From NCBI GenBank assembly GCA_002559145.1, contig NTXX01000079.1, positions 1 through 42,503 of the forward strand: a stretch of DNA of 42,503 nt. The letters are read 5' to 3'. The position numbers and the translations under genes were made by a program. Positions 40,301 through 42,503 of the stretch are shown here, in pieces. The first letter of the stretch is position 1. Each line of letters starts with the position of its first letter. This stretch comes from Bacillus sp. AFS006103 (GTDB lineage: Bacteria > Bacillota > Bacilli > Bacillales > Cytobacillaceae). Under the pieces are notes generated by a model. The model was not told the origin of the DNA and made no database searches. It saw nothing but the letters and a program-made list of their open reading frames with translations.

Positions 40301-42159
40301 CCAACAGAGAGAGGCAACAACCAATCTAATCCCTCATGATTAGGTTGGTCGAACTGATTAAGTTGCTCTCTTAAATGCATTTCTTTTTCTACAAGTTTCT
40401 TAAATGTACTTCCTTCAATTAACATGTCAGAAACAGGTAGTGATAATTGAATTTGTTCTTGGATATCCTGGTCAAGTTCATGCAATAAAGATAAAAGTTC
40501 CAATGCCTCAGAATTGGTTAAGGGAAGGGGAGTGGTCATCTCCATTCGGTCTGTTAACCAATGATATTTGGATCTTTCACTTTTTAGCTTATTGGCAATG
40601 GTTTGAGCGGTCCCTTTATAACATCCATTGAGAAAATTGTGTTCATACGTTTCTTGTTCACGAATGGACCTTAGTTGTTGCTTGTAAAGTGCATCATTTT
40701 CTTTTCTCGTTTTTAGATCAGTGGCGAGATCATTGATTTTTTTTATCGTGATATCAGGGTTCCAGGTATCTCTTCTATTTGAAATGACTTGAACCACACT
40801 TTCTAAATCTTTAAAAGACTTTGAATCAGCGCCAAGTAAACTGACACACAATGCTTGTAATTCAACAGGAATTTTATCTTTTAAAACCTTTAAAGCACGG
40901 GGTGTTTGGCTTGTGATTAAAACACGCTTCCCGGTAGCTAATAAATGGGAAGTCAAGTTGGCAATGGTATGACTCTTACCTGTTCCTGGAGGTCCTTGAA
41001 CAAGCACACCATTCCGGGTTTCTAAGTTTGTAATGATTCGTTGCTGTTCATCATTCGCTTCTAAAGGAAAATAGATTCCAGAATCTACGTCTACTATTTG
41101 TGATGGAGAACTGGATCCTTCTCCCTGGTAATCATCTATTTCGTTGAAAATCCGCGAAATGCCAAGCGGAATATCCATGGTTCCATTAGTTGTATTTTCT
41201 ATAATTGTGTTGCAAGCCTGTTGGAAACCTTTTTCATTTCTCTTTCGTAAGATGAGAGCTGGGCTAAAAGAAACAGCAGGGTCTTTTGAAGCATTACGAA
41301 CACTATGTAAAACGTCTTCATCATATTGTCCATTTGCTGATACCGATTGAACAAAGGAACGTAGAATAGAGTCCAACAATTCTTTGTTCCATAAATTTTC
41401 ATGCAATGTACTCATTTTTTCGTTTATTGGTTCCATCGCTTTATTATCAAGTCTATCTTCTAGTTCCAGCATATCCTGCTCGATTTCTGGTTTAATTCCT
41501 TCTGCGGGAGGTGTAACACGAATGACTCCATTATTGGAGTCAAATTGGAAGGTACAAGGTACTGTTACTAAATGGCGATGTACTTTATTAGCGTGAGTAG
41601 TCTGCCAATTCAGCAATCCTACTCCGCTGACTAACTCGAATTGCTCGCCAAGTTTTTTTTGTTTTTGGTATATGGTGAATAGCTTTTCGTAAACTTCTTG
41701 GATCCTTTCGACACGAATGGCTTCACCTTGCCAAGGCTGCCATTTGCCTTTTATGTAAAAGGCAAAGTTCTTTGTAATTTCAGGGTGATCTTTTAGGTAA
41801 AGATACTGTGGCTCTTCCGATTCCTCGTCCTGAAAATCAGGATTTGGTATCACTTCTTTAAGTTTTGGTTCGTTTTTTGTATTGTCAATTTTGTTAGAGG
41901 TGTCAAGCCAAGCTGCTAATGATGCAGGTGGGCTAGGAAAAATAGGTTGGGTTGGCTTTTTAACTTCCACCCATGTGTCCTTTAATCCAGTATTATTGAT
42001 AGGGGATAAACACTCCGGTTCATTTGGAATATCTCCAACCCATAAGGTATTTTCATATTGCTGTAAATCCAGTATTAAAGGTGCCTTTAATAACGAAAGC
42101 TCTTTTAAAAAATGAAAGAGCCTAACCGTCCGTTCCTTAGTTAACGAAGAAGAGTCCAA
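37342..42159 (-). CDS. Giant SF1 helicase with Vsr/PD-(D/E)XK-like nuclease domain
   Basis: 1605 residues. Residues 1-370 are unassigned. The SF1 helicase has GPPGTGKS at 389-396, IIDEAS with DE at 1070-1071, VVGDDKQISP, an EHFRCMPEI motif IV, YAFQGDERD motif V and FNVAVSRAKDQ motif VI. Some 650 mostly helical residues separate motifs I and II. After the helicase, about 1355-1440, comes a nuclease domain: D1384 in RIDLVV, E1397-C-D1399 in VECDGDYWHG and RCGWRFWRVRG, as in Vsr and DUF559-type endonucleases. The last 75 residues form a small domain (AFWLVGG, FSYAPNG, RPGWY). Such helicase-nuclease fusions are frequent in phage-defence islands. TTG start behind GGAGGG; the in-between ATG is out of frame. 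It is monocistronic. Confidence 0.88.
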   Translation of the reverse strand: MDSSSLTKERTVRLFHFLKELSLLKAPLILDLQQYENTLWVGDIPNEPECLSPINNTGLKDTWVEVKKPTQPIFPSPPASLAAWLDTSNKIDNTKNEPKLKEVIPNPDFQDEESEEPQYLYLKDHPEITKNFAFYIKGKWQPWQGEAIRVERIQEVYEKLFTIYQKQKKLGEQFELVSGVGLLNWQTTHANKVHRHLVTVPCTFQFDSNNGVIRVTPPAEGIKPEIEQDMLELEDRLDNKAMEPINEKMSTLHENLWNKELLDSILRSFVQSVSANGQYDEDVLHSVRNASKDPAVSFSPALILRKRNEKGFQQACNTIIENTTNGTMDIPLGISRIFNEIDDYQGEGSSSPSQIVDVDSGIYFPLEANDEQQRIITNLETRNGVLVQGPPGTGKSHTIANLTSHLLATGKRVLITSQTPRALKVLKDKIPVELQALCVSLLGADSKSFKDLESVVQVISNRRDTWNPDITIKKINDLATDLKTRKENDALYKQQLRSIREQETYEHNFLNGCYKGTAQTIANKLKSERSKYHWLTDRMEMTTPLPLTNSEALELLSLLHELDQDIQEQIQLSLPVSDMLIEGSTFKKLVEKEMHLREQLNQFDQPNHEGLDWLLPLSVGQRSNLKNHLLNLRQSSLSIDELNEEWANKATLDLLGGKFRPWEEFYKQVNMYVDSVKDLAHIHNLVEISGQGSVPLIQLNSDVTLLKQHLVSGNGFGVPLMRPKVVKDAWYIIKDVRIDGRKCDQLESITLLEETVKVDVTIKKADQMIADQLNIQSNDKASTSRTMKIAELLNLLEPFTLLFTIKDLIEQITETENGNGTVSVHNLSTDHVTLLLSQLDFLEIKEELTGIEQSFMKLIHTIENSIVVNSQHPITPKLIQSITSRDISGYLSAVAVISNLDEYSRKLERCEIYMQKLKKAMPKLYSQLTHKFDYQEYLEKFKHFEEAVQWSKVDKWFHDFSKTSESTLKKELEENNRLMKQMTAELGALKAWYSTLSTLTEGQRQHLLAWTTSMRKVGKGTGKNAPIHLRDAQYHMSYCRDAIPAWIMPLYRIFETFEIKPNLFDVVIIDEASQSGPEAVILQYIAKKLIVVGDDKQISPEYVGIKREEIQFLRKQYLYDFKLADLLDIENSFFDLANVLFGGRITLREHFRCMPEIIQFSNRISYTHTPLIPLREYPPNRLEPIKTRHIPTGHREGSGQKVVNRPEAEAVVAEIKACVENPLYKGKSMGVISLQNEGQAQLIEKKLLQEIGPEEMEKRNLICGDAYAFQGDERDIMFLSMVAAPGETAMKALTTEKDKRRFNVAVSRAKDQLWLFHTPTVNDMRNQEDMRYQLISYCENPEREIHTTNREKCESDFERVVYDQITAKGYRVIPQFEVAGYRIDLVVEGEKGRIAVECDGDYWHGPERYDHDMNRQRILERCGWRFWRVRGSEYYYNPEKALDPLWETLKQYQIEPSGRNDLNRPPKTMTISLTRKNELQYGSDEKAELGLKTNETNQPLTPATGEKHSIPSVLIEVETPITETKEEFEQNHLTIAEAGLKAYLESLGYEVIDQRDKYGAFWLVGGMEQHELISKLKEQNIHFSYAPNGSLYTNRRPGWYTNFQG

Positions 42160-42284
42160 AGAAATTCATCCCTCCACTACAATCTCAATAAATTACAATT
42201 TATTTTATGTTACGACATTTAATTATATCACTTTTGGAGAGGACTTTTGAAGGGGGGCTGGTTCTTAATACTCAGGAATTTTAG

Positions 42285-42334
42285 AGGCAGTCCCCCGGTG
42301 CGTTAAAGCATTACTTCACCGGGGGTCAGGCACC
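42285..42334. repeat. TGCCTGAC-type hairpin repeat
   Basis: AGTCCCCCGGTG pairs with CACCGGGGGTC around GCGTTAAAGCATTACTT; the right arm runs on into AGGCACC. The loop word CGTTAAAGCATTAC is the same as at 37201-37220. This is the best preserved copy of the CCCCCGGTG subtype in the window. Confidence 0.8.
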
Positions 42335-42403
42335 AAACTCCCACGAAGCAACGGGAGAGATGGAGAAGAAAGGGCACGAAGCTGGGCCTTATTAATAATT
42401 ATA

Positions 42404-42420
42404 TGCCTGGCACCAAGGCA
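42404..42420. repeat. Short TGCCTGG/CCAAGGCA element
   Basis: TGCCT and AGGCA flank a seven-base loop. It resembles the other TGCCTG elements, but it is small and may be a fragment. Confidence 0.35.
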
Positions 42421-42436
42421 AAAACCGCCGTCAAAT

Positions 42437-42503
42437 TGAACTGCACCCGAATTGTTAGACACACAACTAACAATTGGAGGTGCAGTTTTTATATGTCTAA
42501 ATT
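42437..42503 (+). mobile_element. Left end of an insertion sequence, probably IS3 family
   Basis: TGAACTGCACC opens a long inverted repeat: AACTGCACCCGAATTGTTAG pairs with CTAACAATTGGAGGTGCAGT over about 18 base pairs. GGAGGTG in the right arm is the ribosome binding site for ATG 42493, which starts MSK and is cut by the window edge. MSK-type OrfA starts and such leader hairpins are common in IS3-family elements. The family assignment rests on this layout only. Confidence 0.6.
42493..42503 (+). CDS. Start of a transposase OrfA-like gene (cut by window edge)
   Basis: Only ATGTCTAAATT is inside the window. The first codons, MSK, agree with IS3-type OrfA proteins and with the dead copy at 19686 (MSKN). 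The ribosome binding site is inside the preceding hairpin. Confidence 0.4.

Larger units (their letters stand above)
42160..42503. other. Right-edge intergenic region with repeats and IS start
   Basis: Upstream of the giant helicase the A/T-rich 42170-42230 stretch probably holds its minus-strand promoter, though no clean match is seen. Repeats and an IS end follow and are listed separately. Confidence 0.45.

Noticed and set aside
1..42503. CRISPR arrays, tRNA or rRNA genes
   Set aside because: No regularly spaced direct repeats and no tRNA- or rRNA-like sequences were seen on either strand.

Overview
The window comes from a low-GC, spore-forming Bacillaceae chromosome. The evidence is strong AGGAGG-type ribosome binding sites, TTG and GTG starts, an sspH spore-protein gene, TPP riboswitches with intrinsic-terminator platforms, a PurR-box-like guaC promoter and dispersed TGCCTG[A/T]C hairpin repeats. 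Gene content suggests a facultative anaerobe, possibly a denitrifying Neobacillus-like organism. The genus is inference. No rRNA, tRNA or CRISPR array was seen.

Layout. 0-6.5 kb: a small membrane protein (-), then a two-gene operon (+) of a 1262-aa UPF1-like SF1 helicase with a long coiled-coil insertion and a winged-helix-like partner, then a DUF985 cupin (-) and a decayed nitronate-monooxygenase fragment. 6.6-12.5 kb (-): a respiratory cluster of CuA subunit II, heme-copper subunit I, SCO copper chaperone, unknown membrane protein, FNT-family formate/nitrite channel and heme A synthase. Subunit I has Asn where oxidases carry the cross-linked active-site Tyr (H240-V-F-A-N244), so this may be a CuA-type nitric oxide reductase rather than a ba3 oxidase.

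12.6-25.8 kb (+): thiamin biosynthesis. A TPP-riboswitch operon tenI-thiO-thiS-thiG-thiF makes the thiazole with an O2-dependent glycine oxidase. After a small membrane protein, an FtsH-like membrane protease and a dead IS3-type transposase comes a second thiazole operon, thiS-thiF-thiG-thiH-(thiE). It uses the O2-independent radical SAM enzyme ThiH, has no TPP aptamer, and starts just after a strong terminator-like hairpin. Its thiE is broken by an internal deletion. A second TPP riboswitch then controls thiC, the pyrimidine gene. The two operons look like aerobic and anaerobic routes to the same precursor.

25.9-28.9 kb (-): sspH, guaC with a PurR-like promoter, a DUF1450 protein and a bicupin dioxygenase-like protein. 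29.4-33.4 kb (+): a phage- or plasmid-like replication pair (DnaD-like protein and DnaB-like helicase) with an unknown third gene, an ECF transporter S component and a hemerythrin. 34.0-37.1 kb (+): a WYL-domain regulator, a coiled-coil membrane-anchored protein, a DUF898-like membrane protein and a lipoprotein. These face a 1605-aa SF1 helicase with a Vsr/PD-(D/E)XK-like nuclease domain (-), a plausible single-gene defence protein. The right edge enters the start of an insertion sequence whose leader hairpin covers its own ribosome binding site.
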